The notes under the pieces: generated by a model
Databases searched by the model: none
The model's input: the letters and a program-made list of their open reading frames with translations, nothing else
What the model was told of the DNA's origin: nothing
In this document: positions 40,830 through 49,363 of the stretch, piece by piece
How positions within the stretch are numbered: position 1 is the stretch's first letter
How the letters are laid out: every line of letters begins with the position of its first letter
Assembly: GCA_035651815.1 (NCBI GenBank)
Contig: DASRFB010000103.1
Span: 1-64,000 of the forward strand
Reading direction: 5' to 3'
DNA length: 64,000 nucleotides
From: VBDM01 sp035651815
Lineage (GTDB): Bacteria; Pseudomonadota; Gammaproteobacteria; Burkholderiales; SG8-39
Made by a program: the position numbers and the translations under genes

Positions 40830-43073
40830 CTACGCGTCGCGGCGCCGCCGGCGCGCGAGCAGCGTGCGCAGCTTCGCGAGGTCGGCGGGCTTCACCAGGT
40901 GCGCGTCGAAGCCGGCCTGCGCGGCGCGCTCGGTGTCCTCGGGCTGCCCGTACCCGGTGAGCGCGACCAGCATCGGCCCGGCGTGGCGCGCGCGGATCGC
41001 GCGCGCGAGCTCGTAGCCGTCGATCCCGGGCAGCCCGATGTCGATGAGCGCGACGTCCGGGACGATGCGCTCGAACGCGTCGAGCCCGGCCTTGCCGTCG
41101 GCCGCTGTGTGCACGGTGTGTCCCTCGGCCTCGAGCACGATCTGCAGCGAGACGCGCGCGTCGGCGTTGTCCTCGACGATCAGGATGTCGAGGGGCCGCG
41201 TCGAGGCGGCCGGCGCCGGCGGCTCCTCGTCCGGCGCCGGCGCCTCGGCCGCGGGCAGGCGCACGGTGAAGGTCGCGCCGCGCCCGGGCCCGTCGCTGCG
41301 CGCCGTCACGAACCCGCCGTGCAGCTCGACCAGGCGGTGGACGAGCGTGAGGCCGAGCCCGAGGCCGCCCTTGCGGTGCAGCTCGCTCTTGCCCTGGTAG
41401 AAGAGGTCGAACACGCGCTTCAGCTCCTCGGGCGCCATGCCGATGCCGTCGTCGGCGACCTCGAGCACGGCGTCGCCGCCCTCGCGCCGCGCCGAGACCC
41501 GGATCGAGCCGCCGGCGGGCGTATAGGCGAGCGCGTTCGAGACCAGGTTGGTGGCGACCTGCTCGATGCGCGTGCGGTCGCCGTCGATCCATACGGGGTC
41601 GAGGTCGAACGTCGCGCGGTGGCCCGCGAAGCGGCCCGAGGCGTGGAAGGCGTCGAGCGTGCCGCGCACCGCGGCCGAGAGGTCCATGCGCTCGCGCTGC
41701 AGGTAGATCTTGCCGGTGATCACGCGGCCGACGTCGAGCAGGTCGTCGATCAGCCGCGCGAGATGCTGCGTCTGCCGCGCGATCACGCCGCGCGCGAAGG
41801 CGATCTGCTCGGGCCTGGCGCCTTCGCGGTCGAGCACCTGCGCGGCGTTGCTCACCGCGCCCAGCGGATTGCGCAGCTCGTGCCCGAGCATCGCGAGGAA
41901 CTCGTCCTTCGAGCGGTTCGCCGCCTCGGCGGCCGAGCGCGCCTCCTTCTCGAGGGCGAGCAGCTGGTCGCGCTCGCGCTCGGCGAGCTCGCGCTGGCGC
42001 GCTTCCGCCGAGAGCTTGGACGCCGCGTCCTCGAGCGCCCGACCCAGGCGGTCGAGCTCCTCGATGCCGGTGCGCGGGAGCTCGGGCCGCCAGCCCTCGG
42101 CGACGCCGGGCGCCTGCCGGGCGGCGCGCTCGATCGCGCCCGAGACGCGCCGGCCGATGAAGATCGCGGCGAACGCCGCGGTGAGGAAGATCAGCAGCTC
42201 GGCGCTGCCGAGCAGCAGGATGTGCCTGCGCAGCGCCACGTCGGTGCTCTCGGTCGGCACGGCGAAGGCGACGGTCCAGCCGATCGACGCGATGCGCGTC
42301 CATGCCGTGAACACGTCGATGCCCTCGTAGCTGCGGAAGCGCGCGAGGCCCTCGGGCGCGGCGCGCATCGCCTCGAGCAGCTCGCGCACGGGCGGTTTGC
42401 CGCGGTACTCTTCCGGAGACGGCGCGCGCGAGAGGATGCGCAGCTGCCGGTCCTCGATGCTCGCGACGCCGCCCGCGGCGGTGCGCTCCTTCAGCAGCTG
42501 GTCGAACACGGCGAGGTTCAGCGTCGCCGAGAGCACGTAGATCGGACGGCCCTGCAGCGCGACCGGGACGCTGACCGCGACGATCCAGCGGCCGCTCGCG
42601 GGCCCGAGGAAGGCGTCCGAGACCATCGGCTTCCCGGTCGCGAAGACCTCGTCGACGTGGCGCTGCGTCGCGGTGCTCCTGCCCGAGGGCAGCGGGAAGT
42701 TGGCGTTGACGAGTTGCCGGCCGTCGCGCGAGAACAGCACGACGTTGGTCCACTCCTTCGCGACCGCGAGCACCTGGCGCGTGCGCTTCAGGAAGCCGTC
42801 GAAGTCGCCGCGCACGAGCTCGGGGCCGGTGCCGAGGTACTGGAGCTGCCGCACCGTGCTCGAGAGCTCCTTGTCGACCACGCTCGCGAGCGCCGCGGCG
42901 GTCTCCTTCTGCTGCGTCTCGAGGCGGTTCTGCTGGTACTGCCACAGCGTGAACATCAACGCCGCGGCGAACACGGCGAGCGGCACCGACGCGACGATCA
43001 CCGGCACGAGCAGCTGCGCGCGCAGCGCCAGACCGCGCGCGGGCGCTTCGAGCTCGTGATCGTCCCGGTTCAT
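40830..43073 (-). CDS. Hybrid sensor histidine kinase with a C-terminal receiver
   Basis: The protein is 747 residues from the ATG at 43073. It has a transmembrane helix at about 22-43, a periplasmic cache-like sensor domain (about 45-285), a second helix (285-310) and a HAMP-like linker. HisKA (H398 in MLGHELRNP) and HATPase_c (GIGMAPEEL, GLGLGLTLV) follow. A REC domain occupies residues 630-747, with D678 in IDIGLPG. The kinase should autophosphorylate at H398 and pass phosphate to D678 and onward. It overlaps the MFS gene at 43070-44341 by four bases (ATGA). The stimulus is unknown. Confidence 0.93.
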   Translation of the reverse strand: MNRDDHELEAPARGLALRAQLLVPVIVASVPLAVFAAALMFTLWQYQQNRLETQQKETAAALASVVDKELSSTVRQLQYLGTGPELVRGDFDGFLKRTRQVLAVAKEWTNVVLFSRDGRQLVNANFPLPSGRSTATQRHVDEVFATGKPMVSDAFLGPASGRWIVAVSVPVALQGRPIYVLSATLNLAVFDQLLKERTAAGGVASIEDRQLRILSRAPSPEEYRGKPPVRELLEAMRAAPEGLARFRSYEGIDVFTAWTRIASIGWTVAFAVPTESTDVALRRHILLLGSAELLIFLTAAFAAIFIGRRVSGAIERAARQAPGVAEGWRPELPRTGIEELDRLGRALEDAASKLSAEARQRELAERERDQLLALEKEARSAAEAANRSKDEFLAMLGHELRNPLGAVSNAAQVLDREGARPEQIAFARGVIARQTQHLARLIDDLLDVGRVITGKIYLQRERMDLSAAVRGTLDAFHASGRFAGHRATFDLDPVWIDGDRTRIEQVATNLVSNALAYTPAGGSIRVSARREGGDAVLEVADDGIGMAPEELKRVFDLFYQGKSELHRKGGLGLGLTLVHRLVELHGGFVTARSDGPGRGATFTVRLPAAEAPAPDEEPPAPAASTRPLDILIVEDNADARVSLQIVLEAEGHTVHTAADGKAGLDAFERIVPDVALIDIGLPGIDGYELARAIRARHAGPMLVALTGYGQPEDTERAAQAGFDAHLVKPADLAKLRTLLARRRRRDA

Positions 43074-44341
43074 GGCCGCGAAGCGCGCGTGCGCAGCGCG
43101 AACGCCGCGACGCCGAGGATCACCGCGAGCAGCGCCATCGCCGAGAAGGCGAGCGAGCGGTGGATGCCGATCACGTTGCCCGCGACCCCGATCGTGATGC
43201 CCGAGAACGCGCGCATGCCGAGGCTGCACAGGATGTACAGGCCGATCACGCGGCCGCGGATCGCGGCCGGCGCGTGGATCTGCACCAGCGTCTGCGCCAT
43301 GGCGTTGAACGACAGCTCGAGGAACCCGACCGTGAACAGGATCGCGAGCGCGAGCACGTACGAGGTCGCGACGGCGAACGCCGTGATCGCGAGGCACCAC
43401 AGCACGGCGAGCGCGATCGCCGTGCGCGGGCGCGCCTGGAGCAGCCCGCGGCTCTCGAGGACGAGCCCCGCGGTCAGCGCGCCGGCCGCGTCCGCGGCGA
43501 GCAGCATGCTGTAGGAGAGGTCCGGGTCGCCGTGGCCGAGGTCCTCGGCGAACTCGGGCATCTGCGGCTGGTAGCCGTTGCCGACGAAGAGCGAGGTGAG
43601 CCCGGCGAGCATCACCATGGAGACGATGGCGCGGTTGCCGGCGATGTCGCGCACGGTCGCGGCGATGTCGGCGAGGCCCCGCATCGCGCGCCGCGGCGCC
43701 GGCGGCTCCTTGCCGAAGTTTGGTCTAAATCGCGGCCCGTAAGGCGCCTTCCACAGCCAGACGAGAAGCGGCAGGTAGATCGTCATGTTGACGAGCAGGC
43801 CCGCGGCCGGCCCGAGGACCAGCAGCAAGGCGCCGCCGACCGCCGGCCCGAAGAGCAGCCCGAGGTAGCGCGCCGTCGCGCCGAGCCGCACCGCGCTCTG
43901 CAGCTGCGCGGTCCCGACGATGTCGTGGATCAGGAGCTGCGCCGCGGGATGCCAGAACACGCCCGCGAAGCCGTGGATCACGAGCAGCACCGCGGCGTGC
44001 CACATCTGCAGCGAGTCGGTGAGGAACAGCAGCCCCCAGCCGAGCGACGCCGTCATGAACAGCAGCATCCCGATCTGGATCAGCCGCCGCGGGTCGAAGC
44101 GGTCGGCGAGCGCGCCCGAGTACACCGAGAAGAACAGGAACGGCAGCCAGTGCGACAGCATCGCGAAGCCGCCGAGCGCCGGCGAGTGGAACTTCTGGAA
44201 CATGATCCAGTAGCTGATCACGTGCTCGATCGAGTCGGCCATCATCGCCAGGGCGGAGCCGGCGAAATAGGCGCGGTAGCCGGGGTGGCGCAGCGCGGCG
44301 AAGGACTGCGGCGCGGCCTGCTGTAGGGCCCGATCCTGCAT
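43070..44341 (-). CDS. MFS transporter, EntS/drug-exporter-like
   Basis: The protein has 423 residues and 12 predicted helices. FRPNFGKEPPAPRR lies in the central loop. The segments HPGYRAYFAGSALAMM, FFSVYSGALADRFDPRRLIQ (motif A) and HDIVGTAQLQSAVRLGATARYLGLLFGPAVGG fit the MFS_3/EntS group of exporters. Substrate unknown. It is the first gene of the unit and its stop overlaps the kinase start, so an exporter-kinase pairing is likely; it may export a signal or antimicrobial sensed by that kinase (inference). Confidence 0.85.
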   Translation of the reverse strand: MQDRALQQAAPQSFAALRHPGYRAYFAGSALAMMADSIEHVISYWIMFQKFHSPALGGFAMLSHWLPFLFFSVYSGALADRFDPRRLIQIGMLLFMTASLGWGLLFLTDSLQMWHAAVLLVIHGFAGVFWHPAAQLLIHDIVGTAQLQSAVRLGATARYLGLLFGPAVGGALLLVLGPAAGLLVNMTIYLPLLVWLWKAPYGPRFRPNFGKEPPAPRRAMRGLADIAATVRDIAGNRAIVSMVMLAGLTSLFVGNGYQPQMPEFAEDLGHGDPDLSYSMLLAADAAGALTAGLVLESRGLLQARPRTAIALAVLWCLAITAFAVATSYVLALAILFTVGFLELSFNAMAQTLVQIHAPAAIRGRVIGLYILCSLGMRAFSGITIGVAGNVIGIHRSLAFSAMALLAVILGVAAFALRTRASRP

Positions 44342-44480
44342 GGGGCACCCACTTTATACCGGATGCGGGCGCGCCGCCGCAGGCGGGCCTGACTCGTGCC
44401 CGGTCCGGCAATGAACCTTTGGGGCCGCCGGAGCCTCCAACTTGGGCCCGACAATAAGACCGGCGCAGACGCGACCCACC

Positions 44481-45140
44481 GTGGCCACCCTCGCACGCGA
44501 CTTCGGCTCGGGCGAGCGCGCGGCCCCCGCGCTGCTCGCCTGCCCGGAGTGCGACCTCGTGCAGCGCGTCCCCGCGGGCGGCGCGTGGGGGGCGATCGCC
44601 TGCTGTCGCTGCGGCGCGACGCTGTGTCGCCGCATCCCGCACGCGCTCGACGTCGCGCTCGCCCTCATGATCACGGCGGCGGTCGTGTTCACGATCGCCA
44701 ACGTCTTCCCGGTGATGTCGCTCGACATGCAGGGGCGGCACAACGAGGCCACGCTCCTCGCGATGGCGAAGGCCCTGCACCGGGCGGGCATGACGCCGGT
44801 CGCCTTCCTGGTCGCGCTGACGGTGATCGTGATGCCGGCGCTGGAGATCGCCGCGATGCTGTGGCTGCTGGTGCCGCTCAAGCTCGGCGTCGCGCCCGAG
44901 GGCCTGGCCGTCGTGTCGAGGACGCTCGCCGCGGTGCGGCCCTGGGCCATGGTCGAGGTGTTCACGCTCGCCGCGCTGGTCTCGATCGGGCGGCTCGGCA
45001 ACCTCGCCGACCTGCACCTCGGCGCCGCGTTCTGGGCGATGGGGGCCCTGATGTTCCTGTTCGCGCTGGCCGACACGATCTTCGACGAGCACGCGCTGTG
45101 GGAGCGCGTCGCCGCGCTCCGCTCCCGGAGCGCGCCGTGA
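44481..45140 (+). CDS. pqiA: Paraquat-inducible protein A, N-terminal half (PqiA-1)
   Basis: The protein is 219 residues from the GTG at 44481, or 232 from a TTG at 44442. A GACAAT hexamer near 44450 could be a -10 and would rule out the TTG. The domain has CPECDLVQ and CCRCGATLC, a zinc ribbon, followed by four predicted helices: FTIANVFPVMSLDM, TPVAFLVALTVIVMPALEI, RPWAMVEVFTLAAL. This is one of the two modules of E. coli PqiA (417 residues), part of the PqiABC envelope lipid-transport system. GTGA overlap with the next gene (45137-45140) implies coupling. Confidence 0.88.
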   Translation: MATLARDFGSGERAAPALLACPECDLVQRVPAGGAWGAIACCRCGATLCRRIPHALDVALALMITAAVVFTIANVFPVMSLDMQGRHNEATLLAMAKALHRAGMTPVAFLVALTVIVMPALEIAAMLWLLVPLKLGVAPEGLAVVSRTLAAVRPWAMVEVFTLAALVSIGRLGNLADLHLGAAFWAMGALMFLFALADTIFDEHALWERVAALRSRSAP

Positions 45141-45760
45141 GCGCGACGGCGGCGGCGATGGGCCTCGTCTCGTGCCGCGCGTGCGGGCAGCTCAACCGCG
45201 CGCGCGCCGGCGCAAGGGCGCGCTGCGCGCGCTGCGGCAGCGAGCTGCGCTCGCGCAAGCCCGAGGCGACGGCGCGCACGACCGCGCTGCTCGCCGCGGC
45301 CTACGTGCTCTACCTCCCGGCGAACCTGCTGCCGATCCTCGAGACCGGCGAGATCGGCGGCGCCAAGGCGGCGGACACCATCCTGAGCGGCGCGCTGAAG
45401 CTCTGGCACGGCGGCTGGTGGCCGCTCGCGATCGTGATCCTGATCGCGAGCATCGTCATCCCGTTCGCGAAGCTCGTCGTGCTCACCTGGCTGGTGATCA
45501 GCGTGCGGCGCGGCAGCGCGGCGCGGCTGCGCGGGCGCACGCGCCTCTACCGGCTGGTCGACGTCATCGGCAAGTGGTCGATGGTCGACATCTACGTCGG
45601 CGCGCTGCTCGTCGGGCTGGTGCAGTTCGAGCCGCTCGCGACGGTGTCGCCCGGGCCGGCGGCGATCGCCTTCGGCGCGGTGGTCGTGCTGACCATGCTC
45701 GCGTCGCACAGCTTCGATCCGCGGCTGCTGTGGGACGCGGCGGGAGCGCGCCGTGGCTGA
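45137..45760 (+). CDS. pqiA: Paraquat-inducible protein A, second half (PqiA-2)
   Basis: The protein has 207 residues from a GTG that overlaps the upstream stop (GTGA). It repeats the PqiA module: a zinc ribbon (CRACGQLN ... CARCGSELR) and four helices, with LYLPANLLPILETGEIGG, WWPLAIVILIASIVIPFAKL and VDVIGKWSMVDIYVGALL. The two halves correspond to the two modules fused in E. coli PqiA. Both genes have their own zinc ribbon and a complete start, so the split looks genuine rather than a sequencing frameshift. It overlaps pqiB by eight bases. Confidence 0.88.
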   Translation: MSATAAAMGLVSCRACGQLNRARAGARARCARCGSELRSRKPEATARTTALLAAAYVLYLPANLLPILETGEIGGAKAADTILSGALKLWHGGWWPLAIVILIASIVIPFAKLVVLTWLVISVRRGSAARLRGRTRLYRLVDVIGKWSMVDIYVGALLVGLVQFEPLATVSPGPAAIAFGAVVVLTMLASHSFDPRLLWDAAGARRG

Positions 45761-47402
45761 GCGGCCCGACGATCTCCCCGAGGGGCGCGAGCTGCCCGAG
45801 GCGCGCCCGGCGGCGCACCGGCTGCGCTGGGGCTTCCTCGTGTGGGTGGTCCCGGTCGTCGCGCTCGTCGTCGGCGCCTGGCTCGGGATCGAGAGCCTGC
45901 TCAACCGCGGGCCGACCATCAGCGTCACGTTCAAGACCGCGACGGGCCTCGAGCCCGGCAAGACCAAGGTCAAGTACAAGGACGTCGACATCGGCACGGT
46001 GAGGTCGATCGGGCTCTCCGACGATCACCGCGACGTCGTCGTCACCGCCGAGCTCACGCCGCAGGCGCGCGGCCTGATCGTCGAGGACACGCGCTTCTGG
46101 GTCGTGCGCCCGCGCATCACCGGCGGCCAGGCGTTCGGCCTCGGCACGCTGCTCTCGGGCGCGTTCATCGCGCTCGACCCGGGGAAGTCGAAGGCGGGGC
46201 GGCGCGAGTTCGCGGGGCTCGAGAACCCGCCGGTGGTGCTCTCCGACGTCCCCGGGCGCCAGTACGTGCTGCGCGCCGAGGACCTCGGCTCGATCGACAT
46301 CGGCTCGCCCGTGTACTACCGCCACGTGCGCGTCGGGCAGGTGGTGAGCGCCGAGCTCGACGCGAACGGCAAGGGCGTCACCTTCGTCGTGTTCGTGAAC
46401 GCGCCGTACGACCGCTACGTGACGAGCGGAACGCGCTTCTGGAACGCGAGCGGCATCGACGCCTCGTTCGGCGCCGGCGGCTTCAAGCTCGAGACCGAGT
46501 CGCTCGCGTCGGTCGTCATCGGCGGCGTGGCGTTCCAGGTGCCCCCGGACTCCGAGCCGGGACAGGTCGCGCCGCCCGAGGCGGTGTTCGTGCTGCACAA
46601 GGACCGCGACACCGCGTTCAAGCAGGCGGTGACCATCCGCGACGTGTACCTGCTGCGCTTCCGGCAGTCGGTGCACGGCCTGGTGGCGGGCGCGCCGGTC
46701 GACTTCCGCGGCGTGGCGGTGGGCGAGGTCGCGAGCATCGGCCTCGAGTGGGACCCCGAGCACCGCGAGATCCGCCCGACCGTCGAGATCAACGTCTACC
46801 CGCAGCGCATCACGGCGCGCCTGCGCAGGCGCAGCGCCACGGTCGAGAACGACGTCGTGCGCGCGCAGACGCTGCAGCGCCTGATCGACCACGGCCTGCG
46901 CGCGCAGCTGAAGACCGGCAACCTGATCACGGGCCAGCTCTACGTGAGCCTCGACTTCTTCCCGAACGAGCCGCGGGTGCGCGTCGACCTCGCGCAGGCG
47001 CCGCTCGAGATCCCGACCGCGTCGGGCGGATTCACCGAGCTGCAGTCCTCGCTCGAGAACGTCGTGAAGAAGATCGAGAAGCTGCCGCTCGACCAGATGG
47101 GCGCCGACCTGAAGAACATCACCGCGACGCTCGACGTCACGCTGCGCAACCTGAACGCGCTGGTCGAGCGCGTCGACACCGAGATCGCGCCCGAGCTCAA
47201 GCAGACGCTCGAGAGCGCGCGCGGCGCGCTCGGGCAGGCGCAGAGCGCGCTCTCGCAGGACGCGCCGCTGCAGGGCGACCTCCACGGAACGCTGCGCGAC
47301 GTCGGCCGCGCGGCCGAGGCGATCCGCAACCTCGCCGATTATCTCGAGCGCCATCCCGAGTCGCTGCTGCGCGGGCGGCGCGAGGAGGAGCCGGGACGAT
47401 GA
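45753..47402 (+). CDS. pqiB: PqiB-like MCE-domain intermembrane transport protein
   Basis: The protein is 549 residues from a GTG. One N-terminal transmembrane helix (FLVWVVPVVALVVGAWLGIE) anchors three MCE domains: GPTISVTFKTATGLEPGKTKV (about 50), PPVVLSDVPGRQYVLRAEDL (about 165) and AVTIRDVYLLRFRQSVHGL (about 285). A C-terminal coiled-coil segment follows. MCE proteins assemble as hexameric rings and tunnels that carry lipids between inner and outer membranes. It lies between pqiA-2 (eight-base overlap) and pqiC (four-base overlap). Confidence 0.93.
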   Translation: MAERPDDLPEGRELPEARPAAHRLRWGFLVWVVPVVALVVGAWLGIESLLNRGPTISVTFKTATGLEPGKTKVKYKDVDIGTVRSIGLSDDHRDVVVTAELTPQARGLIVEDTRFWVVRPRITGGQAFGLGTLLSGAFIALDPGKSKAGRREFAGLENPPVVLSDVPGRQYVLRAEDLGSIDIGSPVYYRHVRVGQVVSAELDANGKGVTFVVFVNAPYDRYVTSGTRFWNASGIDASFGAGGFKLETESLASVVIGGVAFQVPPDSEPGQVAPPEAVFVLHKDRDTAFKQAVTIRDVYLLRFRQSVHGLVAGAPVDFRGVAVGEVASIGLEWDPEHREIRPTVEINVYPQRITARLRRRSATVENDVVRAQTLQRLIDHGLRAQLKTGNLITGQLYVSLDFFPNEPRVRVDLAQAPLEIPTASGGFTELQSSLENVVKKIEKLPLDQMGADLKNITATLDVTLRNLNALVERVDTEIAPELKQTLESARGALGQAQSALSQDAPLQGDLHGTLRDVGRAAEAIRNLADYLERHPESLLRGRREEEPGR

Positions 47403-47986
47403 CAAGATGCGCCGCCATCGCCGCGTGCCTCGCGCTCGCCGGCTGCGCCGGGGGCGCGGCCACGACCCGCTATTACACGCTGAGCCCCGAGACGCCGCCC
47501 GCGACGGGAGCGCCGGCGGGCACGAGCGTGCGCACGGCCTCGGTATGGCAGGTGGCGATCCCCGAGATGGTCGACCGCCGCGCGCTGGTCGTGCGCACCT
47601 CGCCCAACCGGGTCGAGATCTCGGACCTGCATCAGTGGGCCGAGCCGCTGCGCTTCGGGATCGCGCGCACGCTCGCCGCCGACATCGCGGCGCGGCTCGG
47701 CCCCGGCTGGGCCGTCGTCGCGGGGCAGCCGCTCGGCGCCTCGCCCGAGGTGCGCGTGTTCGTCGACGTGCAGCGCTTCGAGGCCGTCGCCGGGCGCGGC
47801 GTGGCGGTCGAGGCGCTCTGGAGCGTCCGTCCGGCGCAGGGCGCGCGCCGCGAGGGTCGCTCGAGCGCCGAGGAGCCCGCGCCCGCCGACCCCGCCGGCA
47901 TCGCGCAAGCGTACAGCCGCGCGCTCGCGCGCGTCGCGCGCGACATCGCGGGCGCGATCGTCCCTCCGGGCCAAGGCACGCCCTGA
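47399..47986 (+). CDS. pqiC: PqiC-like outer-membrane lipoprotein
   Basis: The protein has 195 residues. MTRCAAIAACLALAGC is a lipoprotein signal with LAGC. The mature part has TTRYYTLSPETP, VAIPEMVDRRALVVR, EISDLHQWAEPL and RVFVDVQRFEAVAGRG. These are the ABC_trans_aux/PqiC motifs (YTL, P...R..L..R.....E......W.E). PqiC sits at the outer membrane at the end of the PqiB tunnel. It overlaps pqiB by four bases (ATGA), completing a compact pqiA-A-B-C operon. Confidence 0.9.
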   Translation: MTRCAAIAACLALAGCAGGAATTRYYTLSPETPPATGAPAGTSVRTASVWQVAIPEMVDRRALVVRTSPNRVEISDLHQWAEPLRFGIARTLAADIAARLGPGWAVVAGQPLGASPEVRVFVDVQRFEAVAGRGVAVEALWSVRPAQGARREGRSSAEEPAPADPAGIAQAYSRALARVARDIAGAIVPPGQGTP

Positions 47987-48033
47987 ACTTCCGCGGGGCG
48001 CCCGTTTCCAACCCCAAACGATTGGAGACGACC

Positions 48034-48327
48034 ATGCCCGGTCCCGCCTGCCAGCACATCAAGGACATCGTCGAGGTCGTGCGCCCGAAGGCGCGCCAGT
48101 GCGAGGAGTGCGCGAAGACGGGATCGCGCTGGGTGCAGCTGCGCACCTGCCAGACGTGCGGCGCGACGCTGTGCTGCGACTCCTCGCCCAACCGCCACGC
48201 GAGCCGCCACGCGCGCGCGAGCGGGCATCCCGTCATCGCCTCGGCGGAGCCGGGCGACCGCTGGCTCTACTGCTTCGCCGACGACGCCTACGGCGAGTAC
48301 GACCCGTCGCTGCAGAGCACCGCGTAA
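48034..48327 (+). CDS. UBP-type zinc finger protein
   Basis: The protein has 97 residues. It is almost entirely one zf-UBP domain: CQHIKDI, CEECAKTG, LRTCQTCGATLCCDSS, NRHASRHARASGHPVI and YCFADDAY. The Cys/His pattern agrees with the zinc-binding ubiquitin-specific-protease finger. The domain in bacteria occurs as small single-domain proteins of unknown function; no ubiquitin system is needed. It follows pqiC on the same strand after 47 bases, so cotranscription is possible. TTGGAGACGACC precedes the ATG. Confidence 0.85.
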   Translation: MPGPACQHIKDIVEVVRPKARQCEECAKTGSRWVQLRTCQTCGATLCCDSSPNRHASRHARASGHPVIASAEPGDRWLYCFADDAYGEYDPSLQSTA

Positions 48328-48422
48328 TCGGTCACGAACCGTCCCGGGAAGATCGGGACGGGCGCCATGCGGACGGGATAATCCCCGAACCCGGACCGGG
48401 TGCGTCCTTCAGGGAGGGGTCC

Positions 48423-49316
48423 ATGACTCGGAATCTTCGCGCGCTGCTGTGCGTGCTCGCGGCCGCGCTTCCCGCCGCCGCGCGCGGCCAGGATCCGCAG
48501 GAGGAGATCCGCTCGGCCCTCGAGGCCGCGCAGAAGGCCCAGGTCGCGGGACCGTCGGAGGTGAAGCTCCTCGACCAGGCGGTGCTGAAGCTCCCCGCGG
48601 GCCACGTCTACTTCCCGGCGGCGGAAGCGGGCCGGTTGCTGCAGGCGATGGGCAACCGCACGGGCGACGACCTGCTCGGCGTCATCTTCCCGGACCGGTT
48701 CAACTGGTTCATCGTCATGCGGCAGGTGAAGTCGGGCTACGTCAAGGACGACGACGCCCGGGACTGGAACGCGGACGACCTGCTGCAGAGCCTGAAGAAG
48801 GGCACCGAGGCGTCGAACCAGGACCGGCGCGCGCGCCACATCCCCGAGATCGAGGTCCTCGGCTGGGTCGAGCCGCCGGCGTACGACGCGGGCACGCACC
48901 GCCTCGTCTGGTCGGCGCAGTCGCGCGAGGTCGGCGAGCCCGACGGCGCCGAGCGCGGCGTCAACTACAACACCTACGCGCTCGGCCGCGACGGCTACAT
49001 CAGCATGAACCTCGTCACCGGGATGAACTCGATCGAGGCGCAGAAACCGGTCGCTCGGCGGATGCTGGCCGCGCTCGAGTACAACCCGGGCAAACGCTAC
49101 GCGGATTTCGATTCGTCCACCGACCGCGTCGCCGAGTTCGGGCTGCTCGCTCTGATCGGCGGCGTCGCGGCCAAGAAGCTCGGCCTGTTCGCCCTCGTCG
49201 CCGCGTTCGCGGCGAAGTTCGCCAAGGTCATCGGCGTCGCAGTGCTCGGGCTGGCCGCGCTCGCCGCGAAGCGGCTCCGGCGCAGGCCTCAGGCTGGAGT
49301 CCCGCCGCAGGCCTGA
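48423..49316 (+). CDS. DUF2167 membrane-anchored exported protein
   Basis: The protein has 297 residues. The signal peptide (MTRNLRALLCVLAAALPAAARG) precedes a DUF2167 domain: LPAGHVYFPAAEAGRLLQAMG, DRFNWFIVMRQVKSGYVKDD, IPEIEVLGWVEPPAYDAGTH and GVNYNTYALGRDGYISMNLV. Hydrophobic segments near the C-terminus (LLALIGGVAAKKLGLFALVA, KVIGVAVLGLAALA) anchor it in the inner membrane, with a basic end. The function of DUF2167 is unknown. AGGGAGGGGTCC precedes the ATG. Confidence 0.88.
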   Translation: MTRNLRALLCVLAAALPAAARGQDPQEEIRSALEAAQKAQVAGPSEVKLLDQAVLKLPAGHVYFPAAEAGRLLQAMGNRTGDDLLGVIFPDRFNWFIVMRQVKSGYVKDDDARDWNADDLLQSLKKGTEASNQDRRARHIPEIEVLGWVEPPAYDAGTHRLVWSAQSREVGEPDGAERGVNYNTYALGRDGYISMNLVTGMNSIEAQKPVARRMLAALEYNPGKRYADFDSSTDRVAEFGLLALIGGVAAKKLGLFALVAAFAAKFAKVIGVAVLGLAALAAKRLRRRPQAGVPPQA

Positions 49317-49320
49317 TCGG

Positions 49321-49352
49321 AAAAGCGGGTCCTTCGCCGCGCTCGGGACGAC
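49321..49352. repeat. Degenerate single copy of the palindromic repeat seen at 25575-25651
   Basis: The minus strand reads GTCGTCCCGAGCGCGGCG followed by AAGGACCCGCTTTT. Aligned to GTCATCCTGAGCGAAGCG plus AAGGATCTGCTTTT, it matches at 26 of 32 positions, with six substitutions. Like the first copy it lies in a convergent gap, between the DUF2167 gene and a Bug gene. It does not form the same long hairpin alone. Confidence 0.65.
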
Positions 49353-49363
49353 CGCTCCGCCGG

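Noticed and set aside
44342..44372. TATAAA on the minus strand just before the MFS gene at 43070-44341
   Set aside because: It lies so close to the ATG that the leader would be only a few bases long, and no -35 is present, so it was not called as a promoter.
44481..45760. Sequencing frameshift splitting one PqiA gene
   Set aside because: Each half has a complete zinc ribbon and a start codon placed at a GTGA stop/start overlap, which fits two real genes.
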